A stretch of 64,000 nucleotides of DNA from Bacteroidota bacterium (GTDB taxonomy: Bacteria; Bacteroidota; Bacteroidia; Bacteroidales; JAGONC01): contig JAKLFC010000020.1 of NCBI GenBank assembly GCA_022711405.1, forward strand, positions 1-64,000, read 5' to 3'. The notes beneath the pieces were generated by a model. It ran no database searches and was not told the origin of the DNA. It was given only the letters and a program-made list of their open reading frames with translations. This document shows positions 56,201 through 64,000 of the stretch, in pieces. The stretch's first letter is position 1; each line of letters opens with the position of its first letter. The translations under genes and the position numbers were made by a program.

Positions 56201-59200
56201 GTGAGTGCCCTGGCCGGAGGTAATAGTCCAGTTAGCCGGTACAGACCAGTTGTAGGTCGCTCCCAGATCAGTGACGCTGTATGTTTGAGCAGAGGCCTCA
56301 CAGACAGAAGCTCCACCTGTGATGGCACCAGCTGCAGGAGGCAATGGATCAATGGTTGTACTGAGCGTCGTAACGGGCCCATTGCCACAGCTGTTGGACG
56401 GGATCACCTGTACATTTCCCGATAATGTCCCAATGTTAACCTGTATTGAACTCGTTCCCTGACCGCAGACCATTGTCCAGTTCCCGGGTATGGACCATGT
56501 ATACGTGACGCCGTTTACCTGAGTGACCGAATAGGTTTGTGTACTGGCCTCACAGGGAGTGTTATCTCCTGTAATAGCAGAAGTCGCCAGTGGGGCTGCA
56601 GGATCAACAACAACGGTCTTTGATGCTGAGGGCCCGTTGCCGCAACTGTTGGATGGAGTCACTGAAAGAGTACCCGATGAGGCTCCGGTCGTGAACGTTA
56701 CGGAGGCGGTTCCCTGCCCGGAAACAAGCGTCCAGTCAGCAGGATACGTCCATGTATAATTGACAAAGGGAATGGCCGTAACTGAATATATTTGCGTGGA
56801 TCCAAAACAGACGGGTGTGTTTCCCGTGATGGGATCTGGCTGCAGGGGGGCTGCGGACTGGGGTGTGACCGCAATGGATCGTTGCTGGCTGGCGCCGCAG
56901 GCATTAACAGCGACGACGGTAATATTTCCCGCAGTCGGTCCAACAGTGACAGTCATTGAATTAGTACCCTGTCCGATTGTGATCGTCCAGCCGGAAGGTA
57001 CGGCCCAGTTATAGACAAGACCTGCGATATTTGTGACTGAATAGATCTCAGATGCTCCGATGCACGGAGCGACCTTGCCGGAAATAGCTGATGGCTGGGA
57101 AGGCGTTGAATTCACCACGGTAATGGCCATGGACTGTGAAGGGCCATTGCCGCATATGTTGGAAGGTGTTATGGTAAGATCTCCTGATGTGCTTCCAAAC
57201 TGGATAGAAATAATATTCGTTCCCTGACCGCTTAATATAGTGGACCCGGGAGGGCCGTTCCAGGTATAAGAAGTCGCACCTGCGGATGGAGAGGCAGTGT
57301 AGTTCTGTATCGAACCCTGGCAAACAATACTTAGATTAGGTTGAATAGGTCCTGGTTGTGCGGGAGGGAATTTTACGGTGACATTCAGCGTACGGGACGT
57401 TCCGTTGCCGCAAACATTGGAAGGAGTAACGGTAATCTGTCCTGACAGGGCACCGACCACCAAATTGACCGAACTGGTTCCCTGACCTGAAGAGATCGTC
57501 CAGTCAGCGGGTACGGTCCAGGTATAGTTCACACCCGGGACATTGGTCACGGTGTAGGTTTGCATGAAGGTAGTGCAGGGATTGTTGTTGCCTGTGATCT
57601 CCGCTGGTTGGTCGGGAACGGTCATGGGGCTTACTGCTAAAATACTGGGAGTTCCGTTGCCGCAGCCATTCGAGGGTGTCACGGTAATATTTCCGGAGCC
57701 TGAGCCAATGGTCACGGTGACTGAGTTTGAAGTACCGCCTCCTGTCTGAATCCATCCTGATGGAAATGTCCAGGTGTAGATAACTCCCGGTACATTCGTT
57801 ACACTATAGACCCGGGACGTTCCAATGCAAAGAGGATAGGTTTCGCCGGTGATTGCCGATGGCTGACCAGGAACCGCAGTAGTAGTCACAGCCAGGGATC
57901 TGACGGTGCCATTACCACAGCCATTGGAGGGAGTGACGGATATATTTCCTGTGGCAGCTCCCACAGTGACGTTTATCTGGTTTACTCCCTGTCCGGAATT
58001 TATGGTCCAGTCAGCGGGAACGATCCAGCTATAGGTTACGCCTGATACATTGGTGACAGAATAATTCTGCGATGTTCCCTGGCATGGAGAAGTGGGACCT
58101 GAGATCGTTGAAGGCTGAGCCGGAACATATGCAACAGTGATCCACAGTGATCGGATAGTGCCATTCCCGCAGACATTGGAAGGAGTGACTGAGATGTTTC
58201 CGGAGGTTGAGCCAACAGTGACCGTGACCTGGTTCGTGCCCTGACCGGCAGTAATGGTCCAGCCTGAAGGGACTGTCCAGGTATAGTTTACATCTGCGAC
58301 ATTGGTGATACTGTAAGTCTGTGACGAACCAGAGCAGGCAGTAGTGTTGCCGGTGATGGCTGAAGGCTGGGCAGGGACGGTCACGGTTGTGACAGCAAGT
58401 GTCTGTGCAGTACCGTTTCCACACCCGTTGGAAGGCGTCACAGTGATATTACCTGAAGCGGAAGCGACGGTCACCGTTACCGAATTTGTAGTTCCTCCTG
58501 CTGTTTTTGTCCAGCCTGTCGGGAACGTCCAGGTATAAGTTACGCCGGATACATTTACCACATTGTAGTTCTGAGAGCTTCCCACGCAGGGTGTTGTCTG
58601 GCCATTGATCGCTGATGGCTGCGCAGGTACCGTTGTTGTCGTGACAGCAAGGGTTCTGGGCGTTCCTGAACCGCAGGCGTTCGATGGGGTCACAGTGATA
58701 TCTCCGGCAGCTGTCCCGACCGTCACTGTCACGGCATTTGTGTTACCTCCACCTGTTTGATTCCATCCTGATGGGAAAGTCCAGGTATAACTTACACCTA
58801 AAACGTTTGTCACAGAATAATTTACGGAAGCACCCTGACAGGGAGAACTGGAGCCTGTGATTGTTGAAGGTTGTGAAGGGATGTTCAAAACGGTCACCGC
58901 CAGGGATCTGGCAGTTCCATTACCGCAGACATTGGAAGGCGTTACGGTGATATTTCCTGCGGTCGCTCCAACGGTTACATTGATCTGATTTGAGTTCTGG
59001 CCGGAGTTTATTGTCCAACCAGCTGGGATTGTCCAGGTATAAGTCACGCCTGAGACATTTGTGACACTGTAATCTGGCGAAGATCCCTGACAGGGAGATG
59101 CAGTACCTGTAATGACCGAAGGTTGAGCAGGTACGGAAGTAGAACTTACGGCAAGCGTTTGAGAGGGTCCATTACCACAACTATTTGAAGGAGTGACAGT

Positions 59201-60763
59201 TATGTTACCGGATGATGATCCTGAAGTTATAGTGACTGAACTGGTTCCCTGTCCGGCGGCTATCGTCCAGCCTGTGGGAGCTGACCAGGTATACGTGACT
59301 CCTGAAACATTTGGGACAGAATAAGTATTGGGAACACCCTGACATGGAGAAGTCGGGCCAGAAATAGGATCTGGCTGGCCAGGGATGGTGGCAGTTGTGG
59401 TTACATTCAATGTTTGGGCGGTTCCACTACCACACGTGTTTGTCGGAATCACTGAAATTGTTCCGCTGTTTGTACCTACAGTTACTGTGATGGAGTTTGT
59501 TCCCTGACCTGCAGTGATTGCCCAGCCCGTTGGAACCGTCCAGGTATAGGTAGTCCCTGAAATATTTGTTACAGAATAAGTTACAATGGTCGATCCCTGG
59601 CACGGAGCTAAAAGGCCAGTGATTGCTGAAGGTTGTGAAGGTAAGGTCTGGACGGTCAGGAGTGCGGAATTTGAGTTGGTATTACATGAACCTGATGATA
59701 CTACACAGCGGTACAGGTAACCATTCATCGTGCTTAAGACACCTGTCAGATTTAAAACCGGAGTTGTAGCATTTGAGTAAAATCCCCCATTCACAATGTT
59801 GGACCAGCCCGATCCTTGGTTTATCTGCCACTGGTAGGTCAAGTTAGTTCCGGTTGCCACCACTGCGAAACTTGTATTGGATCCTGAACATACCGTACTG
59901 TTGGAAGGCTGTGAGGTAATGACAGGATACGTGCAATCAGGGGTGCCTTGTAAAACGACGTTGTCAAATGCAAAGGAAGGATAATCAGCAATACTATAAT
60001 CACAGGTGAATTTCCAGGCGAGGTAAAAAGTTGTGTTATTTAGAACGCTTGGTAAAGTCAATGTTCTGGAAGTAATAGAATTTTTATCATAATAATTTTC
60101 TATATTATAAAAAGTTGTACCATTCAATGAATACTCCAGTGTTCCGTAGTCATAAAGATCAGTGCCATAATTTTCGCCATCTACGTAATAGTTGAAAGAT
60201 AAGGTCAGGGTATTATAACCAGTGGTATTGATCTGTGGAGATAAAATTCGTCGGGAATTGTTAAAGCTTCCGTATCCGCAATACCAATATCCATAATAAT
60301 ACATATTAATGACAGGTGTATAATGACCTGCAATCAAGTTGGGAATATTGCATGACGTAATATTTCGGGTTACAATATTTGGTTTAGCAGAGGATCCATC
60401 GCTTCCCATGATCCAATAATTATTATTTGATGGATAATAGTTCGATTCAAATCCGGACCATCCAGTTACATTCCCCTCAAAATCCTGTGAAAACAGAGTT
60501 GTCTGTCCTGAAGCAGTATTCGAAAATCCGACTATAATAAAAGCCAGTAAGATCCCAACGTTCATCAGCCTGGATGATCTGCGGGCATTTGGGTGGATCC
60601 CACTTGGTGGCTTATATGAACCAGCTGACACGGATTCCATTGTTGATTGTGTTAAATACGAAGGGGTGCCATCAGAAGTTGGCTTCCCAGGGGACGAAAT
60701 GGAAGCTCCGATGGTTCGTTGAAATAACCTCTCCGCCTTGCGGTTAAGGATGAAATACTTCAT
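50285..60763 (-). CDS. Giant adhesin 2, T9SS-secreted, with 14 Ig/PKD-like repeats
   Basis: 3492 residues, intact. The apparent start has a long basic leader. A normal signal sequence begins at Met67 (NVGILLAFIIVGFSNTASG), so the true start may be there. Order: jelly-roll/MAM-like domain, DUF-like YQWQINQG Ig domain, 14 tandem Ig/PKD-like repeats, other PKD-like domains and a MAM-like segment (YYGSYDRYWAIDNVTI). A CBM-like domain, HYR-like domains and the type A sorting domain TLYDLLGRKIMDIRL, FSVPSSAKGIYLLQC complete it. It is a paralog of the gene directly downstream. It is predicted to be anchored on or released from the cell surface. Confidence 0.92.
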   Translation of the reverse strand: MKYFILNRKAERLFQRTIGASISSPGKPTSDGTPSYLTQSTMESVSAGSYKPPSGIHPNARRSSRLMNVGILLAFIIVGFSNTASGQTTLFSQDFEGNVTGWSGFESNYYPSNNNYWIMGSDGSSAKPNIVTRNITSCNIPNLIAGHYTPVINMYYYGYWYCGYGSFNNSRRILSPQINTTGYNTLTLSFNYYVDGENYGTDLYDYGTLEYSLNGTTFYNIENYYDKNSITSRTLTLPSVLNNTTFYLAWKFTCDYSIADYPSFAFDNVVLQGTPDCTYPVITSQPSNSTVCSGSNTSFAVVATGTNLTYQWQINQGSGWSNIVNGGFYSNATTPVLNLTGVLSTMNGYLYRCVVSSGSCNTNSNSALLTVQTLPSQPSAITGLLAPCQGSTIVTYSVTNISGTTYTWTVPTGWAITAGQGTNSITVTVGTNSGTISVIPTNTCGSGTAQTLNVTTTATIPGQPDPISGPTSPCQGVPNTYSVPNVSGVTYTWSAPTGWTIAAGQGTSSVTITSGSSSGNITVTPSNSCGNGPSQTLAVSSTSVPAQPSVITGTASPCQGSSPDYSVTNVSGVTYTWTIPAGWTINSGQNSNQINVTVGATAGNITVTPSNVCGNGTARSLAVTVLNIPSQPSTITGSSSPCQGASVNYSVTNVLGVSYTWTFPSGWNQTGGGNTNAVTVTVGTAAGDITVTPSNACGSGTPRTLAVTTTTVPAQPSAINGQTTPCVGSSQNYNVVNVSGVTYTWTFPTGWTKTAGGTTNSVTVTVASASGNITVTPSNGCGNGTAQTLAVTTVTVPAQPSAITGNTTACSGSSQTYSITNVADVNYTWTVPSGWTITAGQGTNQVTVTVGSTSGNISVTPSNVCGNGTIRSLWITVAYVPAQPSTISGPTSPCQGTSQNYSVTNVSGVTYSWIVPADWTINSGQGVNQINVTVGAATGNISVTPSNGCGNGTVRSLAVTTTAVPGQPSAITGETYPLCIGTSRVYSVTNVPGVIYTWTFPSGWIQTGGGTSNSVTVTIGSGSGNITVTPSNGCGNGTPSILAVSPMTVPDQPAEITGNNNPCTTFMQTYTVTNVPGVNYTWTVPADWTISSGQGTSSVNLVVGALSGQITVTPSNVCGNGTSRTLNVTVKFPPAQPGPIQPNLSIVCQGSIQNYTASPSAGATSYTWNGPPGSTILSGQGTNIISIQFGSTSGDLTITPSNICGNGPSQSMAITVVNSTPSQPSAISGKVAPCIGASEIYSVTNIAGLVYNWAVPSGWTITIGQGTNSMTVTVGPTAGNITVVAVNACGASQQRSIAVTPQSAAPLQPDPITGNTPVCFGSTQIYSVTAIPFVNYTWTYPADWTLVSGQGTASVTFTTGASSGTLSVTPSNSCGNGPSASKTVVVDPAAPLATSAITGDNTPCEASTQTYSVTQVNGVTYTWSIPGNWTMVCGQGTSSIQVNIGTLSGNVQVIPSNSCGNGPVTTLSTTIDPLPPAAGAITGGASVCEASAQTYSVTDLGATYNWSVPANWTITSGQGTHQITVTIGNTSGNVIVTPHNICGDGVTGTLPVTVNLLPAAFTGPNGAICTGDDIQIGGPPVGSNTYSWISVPAGFASTDSDPTVEPAVPTYYTLTETTPAGCVRTNTVYIEANQIIQVYLDPPSQTICTGGTTNILVTSNILEVVITWTVTGSSFITGQADGGGSTISQTLVNTSDVAGQVTYWLTLTADKCENKEESVVVTVNPAPVASSATSTRCSDVAIGVTLPASNNAVAIANYNILSINSNGLTASAGNPATGNGFSSAEIADDAWTNTGFTPINVIYTIVPVSALGCQGSPFTVTVTIDPEPIITNLPAKNICSGTGSDISLAATIPSSFSWTIGTVTGGITGASNGSGTSINQVLTNPSNASPGTVEYIITPVSSPGGCTGSSFTITITVYPIPQMTSNPAARICSGQTTSIPLTATTPSSFAWTVGTITGGITGASGGSGNSISQALINPSNATAGTVQYMVTATSSDGNCQGSAYSILVTVDPIPTVTAGASDYDVCPGTPFNLSSTSSLIFYPTTLLSEGFNAPTNNWTKINNSTGGISPDSAAWKLRPDGYVHYGQTFHSNDNSRFYLTSSYAQGYEWYLPTPYTYTYLVSPSISTVGYSSLTLDFYHYYNDNDASAARVQVSIDGTNWTTIATYTSDIGSSYNFIHQVINLNPSYTGLPQFFIRFYYYGSYDRYWAIDNVTIKGTVSAPMPIISWTSNTSGWTSSESNPPNVSQTETSTYTVTYTNPISFCSASTSVIIATLPLPAASITADYCAQPGCVQLTASGGGTYLWNTTPPSTNQTICVDEAGIYSVAVTGGNGCTAPAFLSVANELVTNGTFDAGNSGFTTNYGYVADIPGVQDELWPEGLYSVGYDAYNYHTNFYGKDRTNAGTGQFMIVNGLGSSLVIWQQTVPVYPNTNYYFSAWAMSTNDEGNYARLRFEVNGVQVGTIAELGPGPANNSQVDPSDWIRFYSNPTWNSGTATTAVIRIINLRPDLGGNDFGLDDISFGTLDPIPFVASPAGNITDTVCEFGTLYFDANISGGLPPYYFNWSGPNGFSSTLQDPVIQNVSPAAQGVYTVSISDGYGCAPQTFSFPITVNPAPTATLTGGGDYCQFGPSPFIYFNGADGTPPYTFEYTINGGPTQILSTWGTESTAFIFASTMTIGTYVYNLTSVQDANGCIRDMNTSTTVTIHELPICYIDGNTTVCPAETYLSYSGPPLISGYLWSISGGGTIDGVNDQMVVNIIPYADCDTYFTLSLVSSSEYGCQSSTQLLVHVVDDEAPVITTTAINQDLGCNPDITPPSFTGTDNCEGIITPDVSIVGPVISGCEYTQTWDADYTDACGNTASKVSITYTWIQDLLAPTAGNLPDVVLPNWDDPFPDPDPNIITDEWDNCGTPTVAYVGDGPPDGNNCIMTIIRSYSLTDGCGNNTIVTQNLIRMLDDGTWWGTTDDWNTASNWCFGVPISTTNVKIPAGTPQKPRIFTGQSGICNSINIHSGTTLTIDGTFDANTVIINGGITLNSDGTNYGSMKIGNFPVGGNGKVTYNLYMQGDNHIMFSSPVKESVSTFESTNDAVIREWDEPSGSWIISADTGFIPGKGYAWYTNDPDAGTRTFQGAPTTMPLHRITTAPFWQPDTNSLTGRNWGGGGWNLLGNPFTCALNVSGTGTNFIETNLSKFYPEYVAIYLYEDGWSWPYIGLNTGDFHSGATYHQAIQVGQGFLLLTYGEGMVFNITPDMQIHETDIPLIKSVQKDNEWFGLNLSVTYGTKENYTTIVYNKSMTAGLDPGYDVGQLSGWPEVEIYTTLVAGSEVNFARQALPLADYENNVVSVGIDSENGGEVTFSAWIIPIEEHKFLLEDRLTNEFTDLHTGTYTVTLPPHTYGTGRFYIHAAPPTGITEKHPVSDPGQLHLRIWSFDKWVYIEGELSNRATATLYDLLGRKIMDIRLTGEKLNTFSVPSSAKGIYLLQCVDGQKTSTHRLIF
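56100..59645 (-). repeat. Array of 14 Ig/PKD-like protein repeats
   Basis: Fourteen units of about 253 bp, homologous to the 11-unit array of adhesin 1. Corresponding units near the C-terminal end (for example those beginning IQPNLSIVCQG here and VQPVVNVVCQG there) align one-to-one. The three additional units therefore lie in the more homogeneous N-terminal part of the array. Confidence 0.87.
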
Positions 60764-61214
60764 GTTGCCTTTCCCAATTCCTCCGGAGTATTACCATAAC
60801 GGAGTCATTGAGACCATTGCAGGGCATCAGAGAAGCGGCAGCATGCAGAAGAGAAGAAAGATCCTGATGGAAGGACTATGTCTTCATCGTATTCGACTGG
60901 TTCGACTGGGTGCTTACTTCTGTTCCTTATAGACCGGGTTAGAGTCTAAAAGATTCTTTTACATGATTTCTCCCCCACGCCCATGGTTGATAAATGCAAA
61001 AAAGAACCTCTTGTATGAAAATATGCTTAGTGTTTAAGTACAAAAATGGGTGACTAAACATATTGCCCAAATATAGTATTTAATACATTATGCTGCAAAT
61101 TATGTGGGCTTTATTTTATGAAGTTCATTAAAATCTTAACGAACCCCTAAGGTTAATTTATATACAATAAAATTAAATATGTATGTGGGGTTATGTAAAA
61201 GATACAGGGAGAAA
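60764..61214. other. Intergenic region between adhesin 2 and the PorP/SprF gene
   Basis: 451 bp without a credible gene. The adhesin-proximal half carries the leader elements shared with adhesin 1, and a purine-rich GGAGGAA just upstream of the 60763 start may be a ribosome binding site. The PorP-proximal half (61010-61214) is AT-rich, and its weak AACCCC/GGGGTT arms are too far apart to call a terminator. Confidence 0.65.
60930..60948 (-). promoter_or_regulatory. Conserved inverted repeat TAGAC-N9-GTCTA upstream of adhesin 2
   Basis: The sequence TAGACCGGGTTAGAGTCTA is the counterpart of the site at 50036-50054. It lies about 167 bp upstream of the ORF start and about 35 bp from a shared CCATGGTTGA motif. 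Confidence 0.5.
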
Positions 61215-62132
61215 TCAGAAATATAATGGGACAGAGGACTTTTTCTTTGTCTGCTTGTCCCAGCTTAACTTGATCTCATGGGAGCCGATGTTGTAATTCC
61301 CAATATCCCCAAGGTAGGAGTCGAACGTGTACCCGATCTTTAACCTGGAACTCACCCGCAGCTCTGTCAGCAACACCACCGACCGGGTATTCGTCCGGTA
61401 CGATGCACCCACCCAGATCAGATTATTCAGCTTCAGCGCAGTATTGATATCTATTCCCCATTCATTACTTCCCCAGTACTTGACCAGTACAGAAGGCTTC
61501 AACACAGTATTTTTGATTTTGATGAATCCTCCGGTGTACAGGAAAATATTCTGATCAAAAATGATCGACTCATTGGTTCCATCATTGTACAGGGATGAAA
61601 AATATTTGTCGAAAAGATGCTTGGTGGATAATCCGGCGAAGAAATAGGGTGTATAATAGTAAAGTCCGAAATTGGCATCCGGTAGCCACAGCGGCTGGGG
61701 TTGGACGATGAGGTAATAATCGTCCATGTTTTCCATCTCAAGCTGTTGCCAGTCGATCCGCGTCTGTTTGAAACCAAACTGCAGCCCCATGGATAACTTT
61801 CCTTCTGCCAGTTCAAGGATGTAGGCATACGTGGTCACGATGCCGAAGTCAATGGCAGGGCCAAGCCTGTCCATGTAGATATAGCCTCCAAGGCCGATCT
61901 TCCCTTTGGCGAGCAATGCCTGGCCGCTGCAGGTAATGGTGTTGGGTGCGCCGCTCAGCCCAACCCACTGGTAACGGTCGGTCAGCGTAAAGATCGGCCT
62001 CTCCTGAATGCCCGTGAAAGCAGGATTCAATACGTGGTAATTGTACAGGTACTGGTAATATAGCGCGTCACGCTGTCCGGTGGCGCACAGCGCTATCAAA
62101 AGCCACAGGTGTATGAGAATGAATTTCTTCAT
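61215..62132 (-). CDS. PorP/SprF family outer-membrane protein (T9SS-associated)
   Basis: 305 residues. A signal peptide (FILIHLWLLIALCATGQ) is followed by the diagnostic YYQYLYNYHVLNPAFTG and later GLGGYIYMDRLGP and GLQFGFKQT. C-terminal strands such as LKIGYTFDSYLGDIGNYNIGSHEIKLSW end the beta-barrel. These proteins are partners of type B sorting-domain proteins in Bacteroidota and may anchor or help secrete their neighbour. Here the neighbour is the gliding-type protein encoded directly upstream (54 bp gap). Confidence 0.93.
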   Translation of the reverse strand: MKKFILIHLWLLIALCATGQRDALYYQYLYNYHVLNPAFTGIQERPIFTLTDRYQWVGLSGAPNTITCSGQALLAKGKIGLGGYIYMDRLGPAIDFGIVTTYAYILELAEGKLSMGLQFGFKQTRIDWQQLEMENMDDYYLIVQPQPLWLPDANFGLYYYTPYFFAGLSTKHLFDKYFSSLYNDGTNESIIFDQNIFLYTGGFIKIKNTVLKPSVLVKYWGSNEWGIDINTALKLNNLIWVGASYRTNTRSVVLLTELRVSSRLKIGYTFDSYLGDIGNYNIGSHEIKLSWDKQTKKKSSVPLYF

Positions 62133-62186
62133 ATCACCGGGTGTTACTATTTAAATATTCAGTATTCAGTATTTTGTATTTAACAT

Positions 62187-64000
62187 TTATTCTCTGTACA
62201 GAAACACCCACCCTTTATAGAATCCGTCATAATCCGATATGGTCAGGAAGTAGTAGTAGGTGCCGTTCGGCATCCTGTTGCCATCCATATCATATCCGGT
62301 CCAGTGATTATATACATTATCGTAATGGTCAAACTCGGCAATGATCTCACCCCAGCGGTCCATGATCACCACTTTATTGTTGGGGAACAGCTCAATGCCC
62401 TTTATCTTCCAGTAATCATTGATCCCGTCGCCGTTGGGCGTCAGCGCATTGTAGATGATGAACGGCGGTTCGGGTAAGATATCTTTGTTGAATACCTGGA
62501 TCACCACCCTGGCCGTGTCGCTCAGCGGCGGATTGCCATCGTCAAAGATGGCATAGATGAGCTGATCGGTCCCTGTGAAATTGTTGAAGGGACTGTACAG
62601 AATGGTGCTGTCGACCATGATCTTGATGGAGGCTCCGTGAACAGGCGGGGCAATGATCTCAAAATTCACAATTTTGCCATCGGGATCATGATCGTTGGCC
62701 AGTTGATGGATGACGACGGGTATGTTCATCGAAGTGGAATCAAGATCATCGCGGGCAACGGGTTTATCGTTGATGTATTCAACGATGATGTAGACGTTTG
62801 CCGTGTCGCAGGCTCCCGTATAGTCGCACAGTTCATATTTCAGGCTGTCAACACCGTAGAAACCGAAGTCGGGAATATAGTCGAGGAACCGGATATCGCT
62901 GTTCAGGTAATAGATCCCGTTGGCTGGCTCTTCGATGACGTTGACGGTGATGGGATTGTTGTCGCCGATGCAGTAAAGGTCATTTCCGAGGATGAAGATG
63001 TTCACAGGGCTGCTGTCGAGGGTGGAAGCGTAGTCGTCACTGGCATCCAGGTCGCTGACCACCGTAATGTAAGAAAAACATGAAATCGTATTTCCGTGAA
63101 TGTCCTGAGCAGTCCAGGTAATTTTGGTCATACCGAGAGGATATACCCCGGAGGCGCTTCCTGTGCCGTTGATGCTGTTCACCAGCGATTGGACACCGCA
63201 GTTATCCGAAACGACCGGCGCCGGGACGCTGACAAACAGGGAGCAGTCTCCTCCGGTTGCGCTGACATAGATATCCTGGCATGTGATAAGGGGCGGTTCG
63301 TTATCTGTAACGGTCAATTCCTGCCCGCAGGTGGTAATGTTGCCATGGATGTCCGTCACCGTCCAGGTGACCAAATGCGTGCCCTGGGGCACCTGTCCTG
63401 TCGGGAACTGCAGGAGGAAGTCGCTGGTGACGGATGCGACTCCGCAGTTGTCGGTTGCCACCGGAACTCCGGGATCGATCTCCAGGGCGAAGCATTCTCC
63501 TTCGTCGGTATTCACCGTGATCGCCGACGGGCAAAGGATCTCCGGTGAGATGTCATCCAGCACACCGACAGTCACCGTTCCTTCTGCGTAACATCCTTCC
63601 GAATCGGTCACCTGGTAGTCATAGGTTCCTGGAAGCAGGCCGCCAAACAGGCCTCCCGCATCAGTGATGCCGTTCAGGACGAACGAATAGGGTAATGATC
63701 CTCCTTCGGCGCTGAGCTGTACCGATCCATCGGGCGCCTCTTCACAGGACGCCTGGGCGACGGTTGCTTCAATATCCATCATGGTTATATGAAGGGTCAT
63801 TGCTGATGCTGCTGGCGGGCAAATGTCGCCCTGCCCGGTTGCCGTCAGGGTAAGGATGACCGCGCCGGCATCCATGTCTGCCACCGACAGCGAGTAAACA
63901 GGATGCAGCGCTGTGGGATCATCGAAGGTGCCGCTGCCACTGGTGGTCCACAGCAATTCGCCGTAGTTGCCGGCATCAGCATCGGATAACGTCCAGGTGG
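62187..64000 (-). CDS. Gliding-motility-type surface protein (type B sorting domain), 5' end outside the window
   Basis: At least 600 codons, open to the right edge. The frame continues past 63956 as SDADAGNYGELLWTTSGSG. The order is: Ig-like WTTSGSGTF domain, SprB-like repeat (EAPDGSVQLSAEGGSLPYSF), and HYR domains (CPSAITVNTDEGECFA; NEPPLITCQDIYVSATGG). Cadherin/Ig-like tandem domains follow (ARDDLDSTSMNIPV). The gliding-motility-associated C-terminal domain ends it: NALTPNGDGINDYWKIKGIE, VVIMDRWGEII, NGTYYYFLTI. It is secreted by T9SS and probably pairs with the PorP/SprF protein downstream. Confidence 0.93.
   Translation of the reverse strand, partial: TWTLSDADAGNYGELLWTTSGSGTFDDPTALHPVYSLSVADMDAGAVILTLTATGQGDICPPAASAMTLHITMMDIEATVAQASCEEAPDGSVQLSAEGGSLPYSFVLNGITDAGGLFGGLLPGTYDYQVTDSEGCYAEGTVTVGVLDDISPEILCPSAITVNTDEGECFALEIDPGVPVATDNCGVASVTSDFLLQFPTGQVPQGTHLVTWTVTDIHGNITTCGQELTVTDNEPPLITCQDIYVSATGGDCSLFVSVPAPVVSDNCGVQSLVNSINGTGSASGVYPLGMTKITWTAQDIHGNTISCFSYITVVSDLDASDDYASTLDSSPVNIFILGNDLYCIGDNNPITVNVIEEPANGIYYLNSDIRFLDYIPDFGFYGVDSLKYELCDYTGACDTANVYIIVEYINDKPVARDDLDSTSMNIPVVIHQLANDHDPDGKIVNFEIIAPPVHGASIKIMVDSTILYSPFNNFTGTDQLIYAIFDDGNPPLSDTARVVIQVFNKDILPEPPFIIYNALTPNGDGINDYWKIKGIELFPNNKVVIMDRWGEIIAEFDHYDNVYNHWTGYDMDGNRMPNGTYYYFLTISDYDGFYKGWVFLYRE

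Noticed and set aside
45700..59650. Regular repeats of about 254 bp resembling a CRISPR or satellite array
   Set aside because: The units are fully coding, imperfect at the DNA level and encode Ig/PKD-like domains; there are no short direct repeats with unique spacers.
61120..61190. AACCCC/GGGGTT arms as a terminator downstream of the PorP/SprF gene
   Set aside because: The arms are only six bases and about 40 bp apart, with no following T-run on the relevant strand.

Overview
The window looks like part of a Bacteroidota chromosome, probably class Bacteroidia. The evidence is two giant secreted adhesins ending in type IX secretion (T9SS) sorting domains, a PorP/SprF-type outer-membrane protein, a gliding-motility-type C-terminal domain at the right edge, and promoter-like TAnnTTTG boxes. 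No rRNA, tRNA, CRISPR array, phage or transposase gene is visible.

Layout. (1) 1-31787, + strand: a long surface-polysaccharide locus. It opens with a Wzt-like ABC-exporter ATPase. About 25 glycosyltransferase, methyltransferase and sugar-modification genes follow, then wecB, a nucleotide-sugar dehydrogenase, two deacetylase-like genes, a FemAB-like gene and a formyltransferase. Roughly 1000-18200 is strikingly AT-rich, whereas the ATPase domain on its left and everything to its right is GC-richer. This suggests an exchangeable serotype-type island whose left junction lies inside the wzt-like gene. No Wzx flippase, Wzy polymerase or Wzm permease is recognised. (2) 31789-37492, + strand: a lasso-peptide-type RiPP cluster. 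In order it holds an HPr-kinase-like protein, a B2 leader peptidase, a nucleotidyltransferase, a 48-residue precursor at 34258-34404, an asparagine-synthetase-like cyclase, a CxxC-rich YkgJ-like protein and a PqqD-like B1/RRE protein. (3) 37565-39879, - strand: a small membrane protein, a polyprenyl-phosphate sugar transferase and a VanZ-like protein. (4) 39907-60763, - strand: two tandem paralogous giant adhesins of about 3281 and 3492 residues, with 11 and 14 Ig/PKD-like repeats. The first is split by a homopolymer frameshift. (5) 61215-64000, - strand: a PorP/SprF protein and the 3' part of a gliding-motility-type surface protein.

The polysaccharide genes would build, decorate and export a glycan, possibly using the initiating sugar transferase at 37944. 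Region 2 would make, cyclise and perhaps phosphorylate or nucleotidylate a threaded peptide. Regions 4-5 are cell-surface adhesion and secretion functions. Dispersed palindromic repeats punctuate the locus, often directly at the stop codons of genes. Three genes carry lesions: an amber codon at 8005, a G7 frameshift at 29609, and a G7 (C7 in the coding strand) frameshift at 43461. The most interesting system is the lasso-type cluster, whose precursor gene is short enough to be missed by ordinary gene calling.
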